From Pempheris klunzingeri (Eukaryota; Chordata; Actinopteri; Acropomatiformes; Pempheridae), in the NCBI RefSeq assembly GCF_042242105.1, contig NC_092024.1:3791501-3855500 (forward strand): a stretch of 64,000 bases of DNA, in the 5' to 3' direction. A model generated the notes under the pieces. The model was given only the letters and a program-made list of their open reading frames with translations. It made no database searches and was not told the origin of the DNA. This document shows, piece after piece, positions 12,201 to 40,141 of the stretch (the first letter of the stretch is position 1; each line of letters starts with the position of its first letter). The position numbers were made by a program, and so were the translations under genes.

Positions 12201-15200
12201 TAATGAAGTGAGTCTCATGTCGTGTTAACAGTCTAGTTGAAAACAACCACTCACAAATGTGTTAATGGTGTAATATGCTCTGCTTAACAGATGGAAGAAT
12301 CCTTTCACTGGGACTTTTATGGTGTTTTTTACCAACGCTAGAGAAAGTTGTAAAATAGACGCTTGTTGTCTGTACTTTGTGATCAGCATCAGCGTCCTCT
12401 TAATGGTTTTTGTGAAGGTCTGATTGTTTTGTGCACTGGAATAAATCACCCACTTTTTTTTTTTTTTTTTTAAAACACTCCATTGCATCACACTGTACAT
12501 CCCTCGCTGCATTGTTTGACACCCACAGTATCAGAAATCGATACATAATGACCCAGAAGAGCTTGAAGGACTTCATTGTTTGTAAGTCAGTCAATCCTGC
12601 CCACAAGCAGCTGTAGTGCTCCTAGAATGGAAGTGGAAAAATACCTAGGAGCTGAAGTGGTATGCTGGGCCGCCAGCTGTCCTGATAACAGTTGGAGTTT
12701 GTCATTGTGGTTTTTATTGTTCTTGGGTTATCAGTGTAGCAGTGGCAGACTGTTATGTCATGCTGCTGTGTTCTGCAGTTTATGGCACCACATTGTGAAT
12801 TTAAGTCCAACATGATGCGTTTCATAGTGCCCTTTTTTTGACTACTTGCATTACTTAGATTGTGGGTGACTAACTTAAAATGGCAAAGATTGTTTTATAA
12901 CTTTATGTTTCAGTATAGCCACCATTTTAAAAGCCCCCCTAGCATTCTGTTATTTTTCTTCATCGGTCACAGCTTAAAGTGATACTTTGTCTGTTTTTCT
13001 CAATTCATCGACTAATTGTTTCAGCTCTGGTCATGTTTGCAGGAACTGTTTGGAGAGGTAGCTCAGCGTAGCCTGGGAGTTTCATTGACATGTTTGGATC
13101 TTTCAAGGGGCCATTCTGGGCAGCGATGAGTCGACCACAACTGAATGTGTTAACTTGTAAAATCAAGGATATCTTGCTGCTCTATCAATGCTCTGCTAAT
13201 TCAGTATTGCCAGTATACCAACCTAGACTGAGTCGGTATTAAGTTCACCCAGTCGAGACAGTCTTTGTGTCTGCCGTTTCATTTTATTCAAAACAACTGT
13301 TTCAGGTGTTTTCCTTCCTTATTCCATTGGCCGCGCACCAGTTGTGCTACTTGGCAAAGTTCCGTTTTTGGATTAGTTTGTTTTTCCTTTTTTGTTTTCC
13401 AGAACGTTTGACACCCACCGAAGAAAAGCAGTTTTAGAGAAACGTCTTCTAAAGTCATGGTAGTTGGGGTCTAATTAGCTGCTATTTATCACATTATTTC
13501 GTCAAATCTATTTTTCCTAGATTTGCATAGATTTAGCAAGAGTATAAGCATGTTGGTAGCCTTGGTCTGATATCCAGGTCCCCACTGGTTAGACTTGCAG
13601 GGAAGCCAGTTTAACGGCTTCCTCTTATGCTGGTTTGGGCTCATTGTGACACAAAGTGTCTTTTCACCCCCAGTGCTTCTGCTTTTTGCCTTGTTCTCAG
13701 GGTCATCTGTGACTTGAAGCAACCATGAGTTGACCAGTGGCTGACCTCTTAACCTTTTTAAGGACCTTGTGCATTGTGCAAGCCTGTTCAGTCACGTATG
13801 AGCATCTTTTCACTGGTTAGTGCTTTGTGGACCCAGGCAAAAACTAGTTCTCCTTCCTAACCTGTTCATGGTAGCAATACAGGACATTTAAAGCTTAGTT
13901 TTAAAGGTTATGTTCCTTAACCGCTATTTGAGTGACATTGACTGCACGATGCTCACTCCCATGATTTTGCTTGCACTCTGCCCTCATTGTATTCCTATGA
14001 ATCAGCATTTTGCATGTTTCAAACTTCAGCACTTTTATCTGGCAGACAGACTGTGAACATGTTCAAATCGGCCCCATTAGGTTAGCATACGGTGCACAGC
14101 TGAACACACACACAGACCACAGACATGACGCACAAACATAACATTGTCACTTTTTTTTCAACAAACCTGAAACCCGCCAAACTGTTACACTCCCTGCTTG
14201 CGGGGTAAGATTTCATATTGGCCGCAAAAAAGGAATGAATGAATCAGTGATCGTTTGGGGGGTTTTCCAGAAGCAGTCTGTCATTTGAATTTGAGATCTA
14301 CTTTCATTTTGTAAACTTGTGCAGCTGTGTTATTGTAAACGCCTTATCACTTTCCATTAGCTCAAGCCACAGTGCTGGAAACAGTCAGTCCATGTGATGC
14401 CCTCTTCCCTCTTTCTGTGGGCAGATTTGAGGAGTGAACACACGTGTTCTTTATCAAGTTACCAAAGTAATCTGCTTTTGGTTTGATACAGTTTGCTGCG
14501 GTGTTGCTTCGTGCTTCCTTGGTGTTTTCACTATTTGTGCAAAAAATTATACTACTGGAACATTTTACTAATAACATTGCATAGATTACTATTTTCTTTG
14601 AGTATTAGATTTAGCCAACTCTACACGGTAGTTGAGCAGATGGAACCCAACGATCTCTTTCTTTCTTTTTGGAGATTGTTAAATCAACACAACTGTAGTG
14701 CTAAGTGGTTCAACAGGTCAACAGTCATATGCAATAGTGGAGTATCAAAGGTTCCTGTAAGCAGCTCAAGCCAAAAGAGATTTTAACCTGAACATGGCCA
14801 ATAACAAGGTTACCCCATGCATATCCATGTAACCAGCAGATACAGCTGCTGTGGACTGTCAGGACTGTCAAATGTGAAAGTGCGTAAGCAGTTTTCTGCA
14901 CCACTGAGGTTTTTCCTCTTTAATTTCTAGTCATGGTTTGAACATAAACTTGGTCATCACTGCTGTCGCCCCAAAGCCCAATGGTGGAACCGTGTTGTTT
15001 CAACAGACAAAAGAATGGCCTCCCCTTGTGCTGGTAATTACAGAGCAGAACTGTCACAGACCTGTTATTATTAAAAAAAACAAGCAACTTCCAATACTTA
15101 AGGGCTTATATGAATTTTGCTAACCCCTGCACATTCCCCCTTCAAGCACATTTGGAGAAAGAACTTTTTTTGTGGGGGGGGGGGGGGGGGGGGGGGGTGT

Positions 15201-17753
15201 CATTGTCCCACCACACAAGGCCTTGTGTTCCCAAATGGGGCAATTCAGTGTGCGTTGTGGCTGTTCAAGAGAATGATGGATTAAGCATTTTCTGGCTCCT
15301 TTTGGATGTTAACACTGAAACCTCTTGTTAGAGTGAGCTGATGTATCCCATGTTTTCGATTTATACAAGAACAATTTCTTCAAAAAGAAAAAGCAACCAC
15401 TGAAGAATCACCTGGTGTTTTTGTTTTAATCCATCCATCATCACGTGATCATGAAATAGCTGTTTAGGGATGCTGTGCTCGCCTTCCTGTTTCCCTACCA
15501 ATGTAAGCAGTGGTTGGGACTTTAAAGCCCTCAGGTTAACGGCAATTCTCCAGGGTGCCAGAGTGTCGTTTTCAGCTCATCAGTACCACTGGAGATACCA
15601 TCAACACATCACAGGAAGGATGTGGTAGAATAACTGCAGCTTCAACTCGACAAACTTCCTGTCTTCCTTTTAGCTTAGTCAGGTCTGACTCTTGTATAAC
15701 TTCCGGTTGAGAGCAGCCATTTGTTTTGCATCCATTTATTTCTCTTAAAGGTGAATTAAAGCTTGTAGACATTTGTGGTCTTAAATATATTCTTTGTCCT
15801 CAGGTGGTGTCTGATGCTGCAGGCCAGGGGGTCACCATAACCGGCAGCAAGACCTTCAACAACTGGAACTGGCCAAATGCTGTAATCTTTGCTGCCACAG
15901 TTATCACTACTATTGGTAAGTATGTGTGATTTCCTTTTTTTTTTTTTTTTTACCAAACTTTACTACAAAGGGGATTGTAGGCAAAAGCTCAACTGTTGGA
16001 TGTTTTGCCACAATGTGCATAAATCAGATTAACGGACAACACCGAGGAAATGAAAAGAAACAACCTGACTCTAACCGCTTTGTTTTCAGGATATGGGAAC
16101 ATTGCCCCCAAAACTTCAGCAGGCCGTGTGTTTTGCATCTTCTATGGGCTGTTTGGTGTGCCGCTGTGTCTTACCTGGATCAGTGAGCTGGGAAAGTTCT
16201 TCGGTGGCAGAGCCAAGCACCTGGGCCAGTATCTAACCAAGAAAGGATTTTCACTGGTAAGTTGATATGAGCTTATTTCCCACTTCTGGGGAAAGTACTC
16301 GCATCTCTCTGTGGTGTCACAAAACCTTGACCTGAAGCGATTTTCTTCCTTTCTGTTTTTTTCTTTTTCAGAGAAAGGCTCAATTTACCTGCACAGCCAT
16401 TTTCCTCCTCTGGGGTGTGCTGGTCCATTTACTCCTTCCACCTTTTGTATTTATGTCCCAAGAGGGCTGGTCGTATGTTGAAGGCTTGTACTTCTCATTT
16501 GTCACGTTGACCACAATTGGATTTGGGGACTTGGTAGCAGGTAAGCAGAAAAATAAGTATTTTAGTTAATTAACTTGAGCCACAAAACCAGTAGTGACAA
16601 TCATTAAAAAGACATCCCTCGATCACCGCGATCACACAAAGATGGTTAAATCCACTGTTTAATCACATCCAAGTTGTACTCAGATAACAGGGGCATTATG
16701 CTCTGTCTATTAGACAATTCTTTGGATTGAACCAATCAAATTAAACCAAGTCACAACTATGATGTCAAATGACCTTTGACTATTCTGTTTGTCCTTGCAG
16801 GTGTGGAGCCAAATAAGGAATACCCAACTCTCTACCGCTACTTTGTGGAAGTGTGGATTTATCTGGGGTTGGCCTGGCTGTCTTTGTTCTTCAACTGGAA
16901 AGTGAGGATGGTGATTGAGGCCCACAAGGCACTGAAGAAACGGCGCAAACTGCGCAAGCTGTCTCTTGATGAGCTACGGCACTACAAAGAGTCTCACAAG
17001 GCGGCCCTTCGTTTGCCTCCCACTCCTAATGATGTCAACATCTTCAGCTTCCTGTCCAAGAAGCAGGAAGGCTACAATGACTTGATAAAGCAGATTGGAA
17101 CCAAGAAAGATGGCAGAAGCGCCAGCGCCAGTGCCCTCGCCATCAATAAGCCCAAAGACATCGGCCGTTCCAAGAGTTGCAATGATGCTCCCATGTTTAA
17201 TGGTCACACCATCCTCAGCCTGGACCGGTCACCGCGCCAAAAGAGACGCTATAGTTTCAGCGACCGTGTCACTGTGGTGTTCTCAAAGTCCAAGAACTAC
17301 CTCCTGGGCTCGGATAATGGATTGCTGCTAACGGAGGACCATGTAGAGGGTGATCTAGAACTTGACCAGGACCAAATGTACGAGAACCAGCTTGACAAGG
17401 ATGTAGATCTAGAGAATGGAGGGGCGGGAGATTGTGGAGCAGGTGGTCGAAGGACGTGGGACTCCAAAGAGTACCATCCCCTCACGTTCCAAAATGCGAA
17501 CATTACTTTTATAGACGAGGAGAACTTCCTTAGCAATAACCTAGAGGAGGAGGAAGATGAGGATGATGATGATGATGATTCTAAAGCAAAACTGTCCATT
17601 ACTACATGTGATGAAAATATTGAAACAAACTCTAAGGAGGAGCAGAGTTCTGAATCTGAAGGATCTGTGTTCACTAGTGACTGTTCAGAGCACAGCCACT
17701 CCTATGAGAAACTTGTAGAGGAATATGCAAAGGAGGAAAATACTGAATCTTGA
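8827..17753 (+). CDS. kcnk5: Two-pore-domain potassium channel subfamily K member 5 (TASK-2)
   Basis: Five exons: 8827-9012, 15804-15915, 16090-16256, 16372-16540, 16801-17753. They join in frame to 528 aa (human about 499). The start ATG has A at -3 and G at +4, and begins MVDKGPLLTSAI, almost identical to mammalian TASK-2. TM1 is at about residues 7-26. The two selectivity filters are TIGYG (98-102) and TIGFGD (203-208). TM4 runs from about 224 to 245 and is followed by a basic KKRRK stretch. Arg224 and Lys245, the external and internal pH sensors of mammalian TASK-2, are both present at the same residue numbers. The subunit forms dimeric background K+ channels in the plasma membrane, opened by alkaline pH. 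The human glycosylation site at residue 77 (NQT) reads SKT here. The C-terminal tail has a long Glu/Asp run (about 17534-17580). A kcnk5a/kcnk5b paralogue assignment cannot be made from this window. Confidence 0.95.
11125..11345. repeat. Degenerate dispersed repeat fragment in KCNK5 intron 1
   Basis: The block begins 'agggctgtaactattttgac' with 'gattaattatt' and 'ttgtcgataaaag', then 'cccaaagatattcaattgcc'. This is the wording of a very common teleost non-autonomous repeat containing 'cgattaatcgattaa' motifs. A second fragment with the typical opposite end, 'catcgactaattgtttcagc', lies at 12990-13030. The identification rests on recall and both copies are strongly diverged. Confidence 0.45.
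15174..15197. repeat. Homopolymer G run (24 nt)
   Basis: Twenty-four consecutive G residues lie on the + strand within KCNK5 intron 1, about 600 bp before exon 2. Such a run can form quadruplex DNA or RNA and is prone to length error in sequencing, so its exact length is uncertain. Confidence 0.9.
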
Positions 17754-20005
17754 TCTTCTGTTTCGGTATTGAAGTGTATGTATTTTAATATGAATGATTT
17801 GAAAGAATATCAGAAGTCCCAATGCACTTTTGGAGGGGCTGATAATGAATGCAAAGCCAAGATCACATTTCAGGTGAATGTTCTGTTCTTATCTGAGAGA
17901 TGAAAACTGCCATTGAAGTTGAGCTTCCTATAAACTCTTGAACAAATATGTCCTACATCTTGAATAATGTGGACCACAGTGTGACATGCAACCCCATGAG
18001 TATTTACCATCTGCTCTATTTATGTCTTTTTATACAGTTTGAAAAACTATAAGCCACATGTGTTGTAATGTCCAAAACCAATAACTAATTTCCATGAGTG
18101 TTTTATATTTTCTACTCATAGGCTCCTAAGAAATTATGTCGGGAAATATGTCTTAATTCCCCATAGTTTCTTCTATGTATATTCACCATATTGGTGTTTT
18201 TATAGTATTTATTAACATGAAGGACATGGTAGCTTCTATTCAATGGCTACATGGGTTTATATGTCTCTCATTGCACAATTCCACCAGATGAGAACAGTTC
18301 AAAGTCCATTTTAGTGTAGACTGTCATCTTAAAACCTGAGCCAAACATTTGTCCTGTAAGAAGGGGGGTTAAGGGTCTTTTGTTTTTTTTTTCTTTGGTA
18401 TTTCATTTGTTTCTTTTGAGGATTCCTTGATAACTTGCTGTTTCTTTTGACTGTAAGCAATAGAACTGTGACTGCACTAGATGTCATCAATGATCCTAAA
18501 GGCAACATCTGTTAGTCTACAACCAACTGCCAGTAAACTTAGAGAGGAAAATCATTCATCTTACAAACAGAGAAACATTTGTGGCAAAATATCTGAACAT
18601 CCTGCAAGAGAGATACTCCTAAACAAAGATTTGCCTCGTATTTTTTTTTTTTTTTTTTTAACACTTCTGTTCCTAGCATTTTTTTTTTTTTTTTTTTGAC
18701 CGCTGCAAAAACTTCTGTGTCACAAATGACCCTCCCCGTTTAGTGAACACATCGTGTTGTATTTTGTTTTGCTGCTAACATCATGTCAAATGTTGTGTCT
18801 GCGGCTCCTGGGTCCTCCACCATGGCAGTGCATAATGCAGCCAAACTTTTACAGCAACAATTTTCTCACTTTTTGTCTATTTAGCACCCTTTCACTTCGT
18901 TATATTTGCCATGTAAATATTGGCTCAAAGCAAATCAGTAGTCACAAACACGGCTTGCTCAGACCATGGCCTTGCTGTTCATGTTTGCCTTCGGGGGCTC
19001 GCACTGCCATGAATGACTGAAGTGCCGCTTATGGCAGGCAACCAAGGTTAACTGGGAACAGATCAATACCCTCTTGACGTATTTTATTCATGTGACATAG
19101 TCAGCAAAGAAGTCAGCAGTATTGGTGCTCATGATTACTGTAATAGTATTCCCCCTTGTTTCATGAGAACACAGAACCGTAAACTGAGCGACCACAAGAT
19201 AATGTCCATTGCTTTTCACTGTCTCCCTTTTTGAAAGGGTCCTTGGTTATCCCGATCACACACTGCCTTTTGCACGCGCTAACTTGCACACAAACTTGGA
19301 AACAGTGTTACTTTAAATACTAATATGGCAGTATTTGGAGTGGCACACAAGGCTACTTTGAATTTAGAACCAGTCCCCTCATTCACGCCAGTTGGACAAT
19401 ATAATGTAACACAGACGAGTATTTGTAGTTCTTTTTATTTTTTGTGAACAAGTGGAACACCCCATCCTAACTCTGCCTTACAGATGACTGCTAAAATGTG
19501 AAATTGCCTTAAATTCACTGCAAAACAGGAGATTACACAGTACATGTGCCATCCAATGAATGTACTTCTAATGATGAATTGAAAACATGAAAGCTTTCAC
19601 ACTGGGTGCTTTTATTTTTTCCACTCTCCTTGCCTCGGATTTTGTCACAGGAACACCCCAGTTGTCTGTAAACGTTCCCCTTTCTTTAGTTTTCAGTGGT
19701 TGTTCTTGATGTGCTAGTTTGCATTGTATTGTTGTGCATGTATTGTTATGCAGCCATGGTACTTGTCTGGACTGAATTTCAAGCATGTTTCTAGATCAAC
19801 TAAGAACAGGTTAGGCTGGTTTAGCCCATTGTCCAAGGTTTTCCTCTTAATGTTGCTCCATTGTATAAAACTCCAGCATAGTTGTTTATAGTGTTTTTTT
19901 TATGATTAAATTATTTGTGTTTGTAAATGTTTGTATATGATTTCCAGACAAAACTGTACATTTCATGTAAATAAACATTTAATAAAACTTGAGTGCTTTT
20001 TTTTT
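17754..20005 (+). other. KCNK5 3' UTR
   Basis: After the TGA at 17751-17753 about 2.2 kb of AT-rich sequence without coding potential leads to two AATAAA signals. It includes poly-T runs at about 18640-18660 and 18679-18697. The distance fits the long 3' UTR typical of this channel. The cleavage site itself is inferred. Confidence 0.6.
19970..19986 (+). terminator. KCNK5 polyadenylation signals
   Basis: Two canonical AATAAA hexamers occur at 19970-19975 and 19981-19986. A T-rich stretch (19997-20012) follows, as expected of a downstream element. They are the first strong tandem pair after the KCNK5 stop codon on the + strand. Confidence 0.65.
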
Positions 20006-20477
20006 TTTTTTTATCACAGGGAATTAAATCAACATTCTGATTTTACACATGCCAAAATGTGCCTGATGTATTAACTTCTTATCATCATCACACCTGCCAT
20101 TGCTCATTATGCGCACACACTTCAAGGCCACGCTGTCGGACAAGTGAAGCCAGTCTGCAAACCAAACCATAAAAACAATATTCTACACAAGCAGGGTGAA
20201 TTCCTGTCCGTTATCTGTGTCTGTTTTGAAAGTTAATGTTAAAGTATCAGTTAATGACTGGAATGTGGGTGAATTTTTACTAAGCGTGGAGCCAATGGAG
20301 CCATGCTGTTGACATATCCTGATCTGCCAAAAAGACATGAGATTAGCGTGTGCATAACAGTCAGATGTTGTTGGCACAGGCTGAAAATGAACTGCCACTG
20401 CCTGAGTGGATTCACCAGAATAACTTTCCCTGGTTCCACTATAAGGGAAGAATTCACCTTGGAGTCAGCATTAACAT

Positions 20478-20605
20478 CTTATGTGCATTTAGCAACACAT
20501 GATATTGTGATAACTCTGAAATATCTATATGATGTTATTGCCTCTTTCTGACGGCACGTGAAGCAGCGATGGGAACATATTTCGCAGCATTTCTGCCATC
20601 AATTG
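20478..20605. repeat. Local diverged duplication, copy 1
   Basis: Wording such as 'catttagcaacacatg', 'ctgaaatatctatatgatgt' and 'ggcacgtgaa' recurs in the same order and orientation at 21994-22115 with scattered substitutions. The two copies lie 1.5 kb apart in the intergenic region. No inverted repeats or coding potential were seen. Confidence 0.6.
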
Positions 20606-21993
20606 AAGGGGTGATGTTAAAATAAAAACACTTTGCCCTTAACTCAACTGATGAGGGTTACTGAACCAAACTGAAGAGAGCACTCGCTGTGAGCAAATGT
20701 GCTGAGCCTGGTGGAAAACCAGAATGTCTCCTGTTACTGTGGGATTCCTTGCACGACATAAATCAACCCCGTGCTATGTCTTCTAGTTCCTCACTCCAAA
20801 GTGTCATCCAGTATGTACGGATAGATAACTATGTATTCTGAAGCTACTGTTGTTTAATTGTTGGAAGTAGCCAAGAACTCAGTTATTGCAGGTTTAAATA
20901 TTCACAGCTAAATAAGCAGCAATCAAGGGGAAGTTTCAACACTCAGAACCTCTAACTCATCAAGATAGTATGGCCTTTAGTTTGATCAGATTTGACTGAC
21001 GGAAGCCCAGCAACAGAAATAAACCACCAACTGTCATCAGATTCTTATTTGAATGCTGTGAAATGCTGATGACGGGTACATGAGAGTGTGAGACATCAGA
21101 CACTTTGCAGAACCCACTTCTAACCAGTGAGAAGAAACAAAGACAACGAAACAACTTTTCAGTTAAAACTACGACTGAGAAAGTAGATTTTCAGGGCTTC
21201 TATCAGGATAACAGAATTCAAAAGCTGCGGGCAGCAAAGTATTCCATTCCTTATTGCGACTTTACTTCGTAGTACTTCATTTGTAAGCATTTCATTTGAC
21301 CATAGGCAATATGATATTCCTTTGGAAGTGCAAAATGTGTTTCAAATAACATCTAGACTCACTTTGAAGCCACAGAAAGCCGGTCAAATGAAATAAATCA
21401 CTATAGTGCCAGCAGTGTAAGAAAAATGTTATATTATGCTCATCCTGCAAGGATTAGTAGCATGACTAATATAAGGTGCAATATGGACAAGGGGGGCAAG
21501 TAAGTCTCATCACTGTATGAATGTCTTAAACAACATAAGTGCAATTTAGGAGCTGCCACAGGGTATTGAAAATTGGCATATAGTCTGTGACTAGTCACAG
21601 TCCCTCCGCCTGACAGAACTCAAAGGGATGATTCAGAGCCAGTGTTGTTTGTTTGTCTGCTCAGAAGGGGATCCGCAGTATCTATACTTCTTCCATGGTT
21701 GTAAATGCCCTCATGCTCATTTTGCAGCAACCACAGGTGAAGGAGGACCAGAGAGTCTCGTGTCTTCAGTCTGCAGTTTGCACATGTTACCACAGCGTTC
21801 AGCAGTGATGATTTTGCGTGGTCGGGGGCTTTTATGAGCGGGATGATATGAGGTTAAGAGATCAGGAGACGTCTAGTCTTCTCAGACAACATGCCTCCTT
21901 TCAGTTTGTTGACTTCTACTGTACTGAGAGACCCTGAAGAAACTTGCATCAAAACCTCACACCACAGTATAATTTAGCTGTCAACATTATCAT

Positions 21994-22115
21994 TTTTCAT
22001 GCATTTAGCAACGCATGTGATCTTTTGATCACCCTCTGAAATACTTATATGATGTTACTGTCTCAGTCTGTCAGCACGTGAAACCGCAATGGACACATTT
22101 CAGTATCATTTAGCA
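21994..22115. repeat. Local diverged duplication, copy 2
   Basis: Partner of the block at 20478-20605: 'catttagcaacgcatg', 'ctgaaatacttatatgatgt' and 'cagcacgtgaa' keep the order and spacing of the first copy. This could be an old local duplication or two insertions of one dispersed element. Confidence 0.6.
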
Positions 22116-22260
22116 GAAACATTAACTGACTATATATTGTTATTGAACACCCAGAAACTTCAGCTGCAGAGATCAGGGAACAAATTTCATTTGTAATAAA
22201 AGAGTTACCACATGACTGACCTTTGTCGCATATTATAGTCTTAACTGTCTTAGAGCTTAG

Positions 22261-22264
<4 letters not shown>

Positions 22265-22300
<36 letters not shown>
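22265..22300. repeat. (AT)n microsatellite
   Basis: A pure alternating T/A tract of about 36 bp. A separate (TC)n tract of about 26 bp lies at 22475-22500. Both are in the KCNK5-RAB3GAP2 intergenic region. Confidence 0.9.
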
Positions 22301-22303
<3 letters not shown>

Positions 22304-22470
22304 CCCTTTCAACCTCAATTTAGTTTTCTAGTATGCAGCACTGTTAACCATCCATAGTTACAGTTAAGACATATGTTGCTGTCTTAACTGTCTTAAAGCT
22401 ATTCATTAGCTTAAATAGAGCTGTAATACATTTCAAACATTCTGGATATGCTAATACATATACACAGACA

Positions 22471-22506
<36 letters not shown>

Positions 22507-23628
22507 CATATATACAGACATGAATATTTTATAATATAGATATTATAGTAAGGAGGTCTGGTATTAATATAACACAGTAGGATGCATCAACAATATCTAC
22601 ATGTAGGAATGCTAACGGACGATGATTTCCACTAGATGAAAAAAGCAGAAAATGAAACCTTGGTGCGATGCGCTGCTGTAATTTTACACAGACATGTTGA
22701 ATGGCACAACACAGCCAGACACCTTGGGCCAAAACTAACACATTATCCTGCCATATTATATGAAAATAGTCAAACCTGCTTTGACATTTGGCTTTGACAT
22801 GTTCCTTTATATGATTCGAACATGATCGCCCCCAAACATCTAATCTCTTCCTCATATGAATTAATAGACGCAAATATTACTAATATTGTACTCCCAGTGA
22901 GCTGTGGACTTTCCCGACTGCGTGGCTGTGGGTCTGTGTTCTATTCATTTGAATAGTCAGATTATGTAAGCAGTCCTGAAAGCAGCCAGGCCTCCGTCTT
23001 TCACACTGCACTGCTTCCTTCAAAGTTTGTGTTTCCCAGATGTAGAGTGGGCTTGTGAAGAGATTACAGCAAGGCAGCGTTCAGGTCTGGCTGGCACACA
23101 CGCTGAAAGTCAGAACACACAGGTCGTCATTGAGACTTATATGCCAATAAAATGAATGAATTCGATTTATGATAACATATAAATCTCAATGGTACCACAT
23201 GTGCACAACGCTCAATTGTTTCTTTAGATAGCTATCAAGAAACAAGCAGCATAAGGCAATTCTAAAACGTCTTAAGCCCAACGTCTTATGCTCAGTGTGT
23301 CTGAATAAATCAATGCCACCTCTCTTTGTGTATCCGCAATACGTCTACCCTGGGACAGAATGATGCCAGCTCACTTCCTTGTCAACAAAGGAAGAGGGGG
23401 AACCAGATGGAGAGTTGTTTCTGTCAACTGTAAAACAGCCGACACAACAACAGCTCAATAAGCAATGGCACAGGACGGGAAAATGTGAGTGAGACGGGCC
23501 CAAGGACCTTTCTGACACCCAATTGTTTCCTGAGTTTCTGTGTCCGGCTTTCCGGACCGGAAACTTTTGGGCACCCCCCAGAGGTGAGCTTGTATTCATA
23601 TGTTTATGTGTGCATGCACTGTGCTGTG

Positions 23629-23631
<3 letters not shown>

Positions 23632-23661
<30 letters not shown>

Positions 23662-23685
23662 CTGTGTCTGTGTCTGTGTCTGTGT
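23632..23685. repeat. (GT)n plus (TGTGTC)n compound microsatellite
   Basis: A (GT)n tract passes into four units of TGTGTC on the + strand. The open frames crossing it are low-complexity and not genes. Confidence 0.9.
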
Positions 23686-25220
23686 TTTGAATGTGAGAGT
23701 ACGGTGGGACTGTTAGTGAAGATGCGGGAAGTACACTGGCAAATTGCCCACTGCTTTTTAAAGAGCGTAGGAAAGGATGGGGCACTGAGCAGTGCTGAAC
23801 AATGCCACTAACAGCTGCTCCTGTTGACCACAGGCGTTACAGTCTGTTCACAGAGGACAGAAAGTAGTAACCTTGACCTCTCACCCCTCAAGACTCTTCC
23901 AGTATGAAACTCTGTGTGGGGTCGAGAGAGTCCAAAAAAAGTCCATAGTGTTTTGGCCTTTCACAGTGGACTTTACTTCATAAAGAACAGTAATACATCA
24001 CTTATGTAGAGCACCAAGATGATGTAAATAGGCTATTGCCTGTTTAATGTAACCAGTTCGTCAGTAAGTAGGCAAGTGTGCACAATCATTTAAAAAAAAA
24101 AAAAATCTTCCTTTAAACACTGTCTGCTTCCTAGAATTAAAAGGCACGTGCATTTTCTCCAGAGCTGCAATTTTTTTTACCTGATGTTTCACAGTCACAT
24201 TTAAGAAGAATGAAAAGTAAATGTAAAAGTAAAAGAAAAACCAAAAGCAAAGCACAAACCAGTCACAGCATTACACAAACGAAACAATGAGAAGATTCCA
24301 TGTGGAATACCAGGTTGGTTGTGTAACCCTCTGTCTAAGCAGTGCTGGCATATATGCTGTAATTGTGTAATCAGTAGCTCAGCTGATTTCAGCATACCTC
24401 ATGAACCTGCACTGACATAATGCATGCATGCTGTGTAGCCGTACAGTAGCCATATAGCAACACAGACAATGTGTACAGTTAAGATTTAATCACAAAGTTT
24501 GATCACATTTTCTCCAAATATTGACCAAGGAGAATCCAGAGTAGTTGTATCAATGCGACTTGTTTCTTGAGTTAGACTTGGCTTGACTCTGAAAGACTAC
24601 AATGGACAGATATACCACCGTGCTCTGAGTACAGTGAACCACAGAAAATACACGTGGGAGAGATCTGGGAGGAAGAAGCACAAGATCCAGTAGACCACCT
24701 GATAAATGTTCATCTACCGCCCTCTGGTGGAAAAACTTTACAACTACACGTTTTCAAATACCAATAGATCACATAGTAAGACTTAGATTTTTAATTACAT
24801 ACAGACTTTAAAACTGTGTTATTCTGCAGCACGATTTGAGTTCTCATTGGAAAAAAAAAAAAAAAACATCTGTCTATGCTTTTATTTTGAAAATTGAGAC
24901 TCAGCTCTAACCCGGAAGTCCACTAATGTTATTATGCTAACGGTGTGTCATCAACACAGCAGGACGAGGGTGGCAACTGCAAATGTGAGGAAAAATAACA
25001 GCACTAGCTTCGTATGAATATTTCTTTAGGGGGCGGTTGAACACGAGTAAGAAGTCGTGTATATCTGAACAGGCTGTCATTAATTTCTGCGACAGCGGGA
25101 CTTGCAGACGGACTCAAACTGCTAAGCTACGTTGATCTTCCACCACTGGACTATTAGCAAACAGGCTAACGTAAGTGGCTGACTCCCTGTCTGCTTGGGT
25201 CCTGACGGGACGGGGGAGAG

Positions 25221-40141
<14,921 letters not shown>

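Larger units (their letters stand above)
9013..15803 (+). other. KCNK5 intron 1 (6.8 kb)
   Basis: This large first intron contains a (CA)n tract at 9264-9296, poly-T runs near 9778-9796 and 12457-12471, fragments of a degenerate dispersed repeat, and a pure G run at 15174-15197. No coding exon or RNA gene was recognised. Its donor GTATGG and acceptor CCTCAG are canonical, and the phase-0 junction after Ile-Leu-Glu matches the human gene. Confidence 0.7.
20006..25220. other. Intergenic region KCNK5 to RAB3GAP2
   Basis: About 5 kb without a recognised gene. It holds a diverged local duplication (20478-20605 and 21994-22115), (AT)n, (TC)n and (GT)n microsatellites, and an A-run at 24850-24865. 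The final 160 bp (about 25060-25220), moderately GC-rich and without a clear TATA box, must contain the RAB3GAP2 5' UTR and promoter. Confidence 0.5.

Noticed and set aside
17297-17674. 125-codon Ser-rich minus-strand frame inside KCNK5 exon 5
   Set aside because: The Ser run is the reverse complement of the GAG/GAT codon repeat in the channel tail. A shadow frame.
23345-23811. Overlapping frames of 146 and 108 codons on opposite strands
   Set aside because: Both depend on the GT/TGTGTC microsatellite for their length and have no domain-like content.
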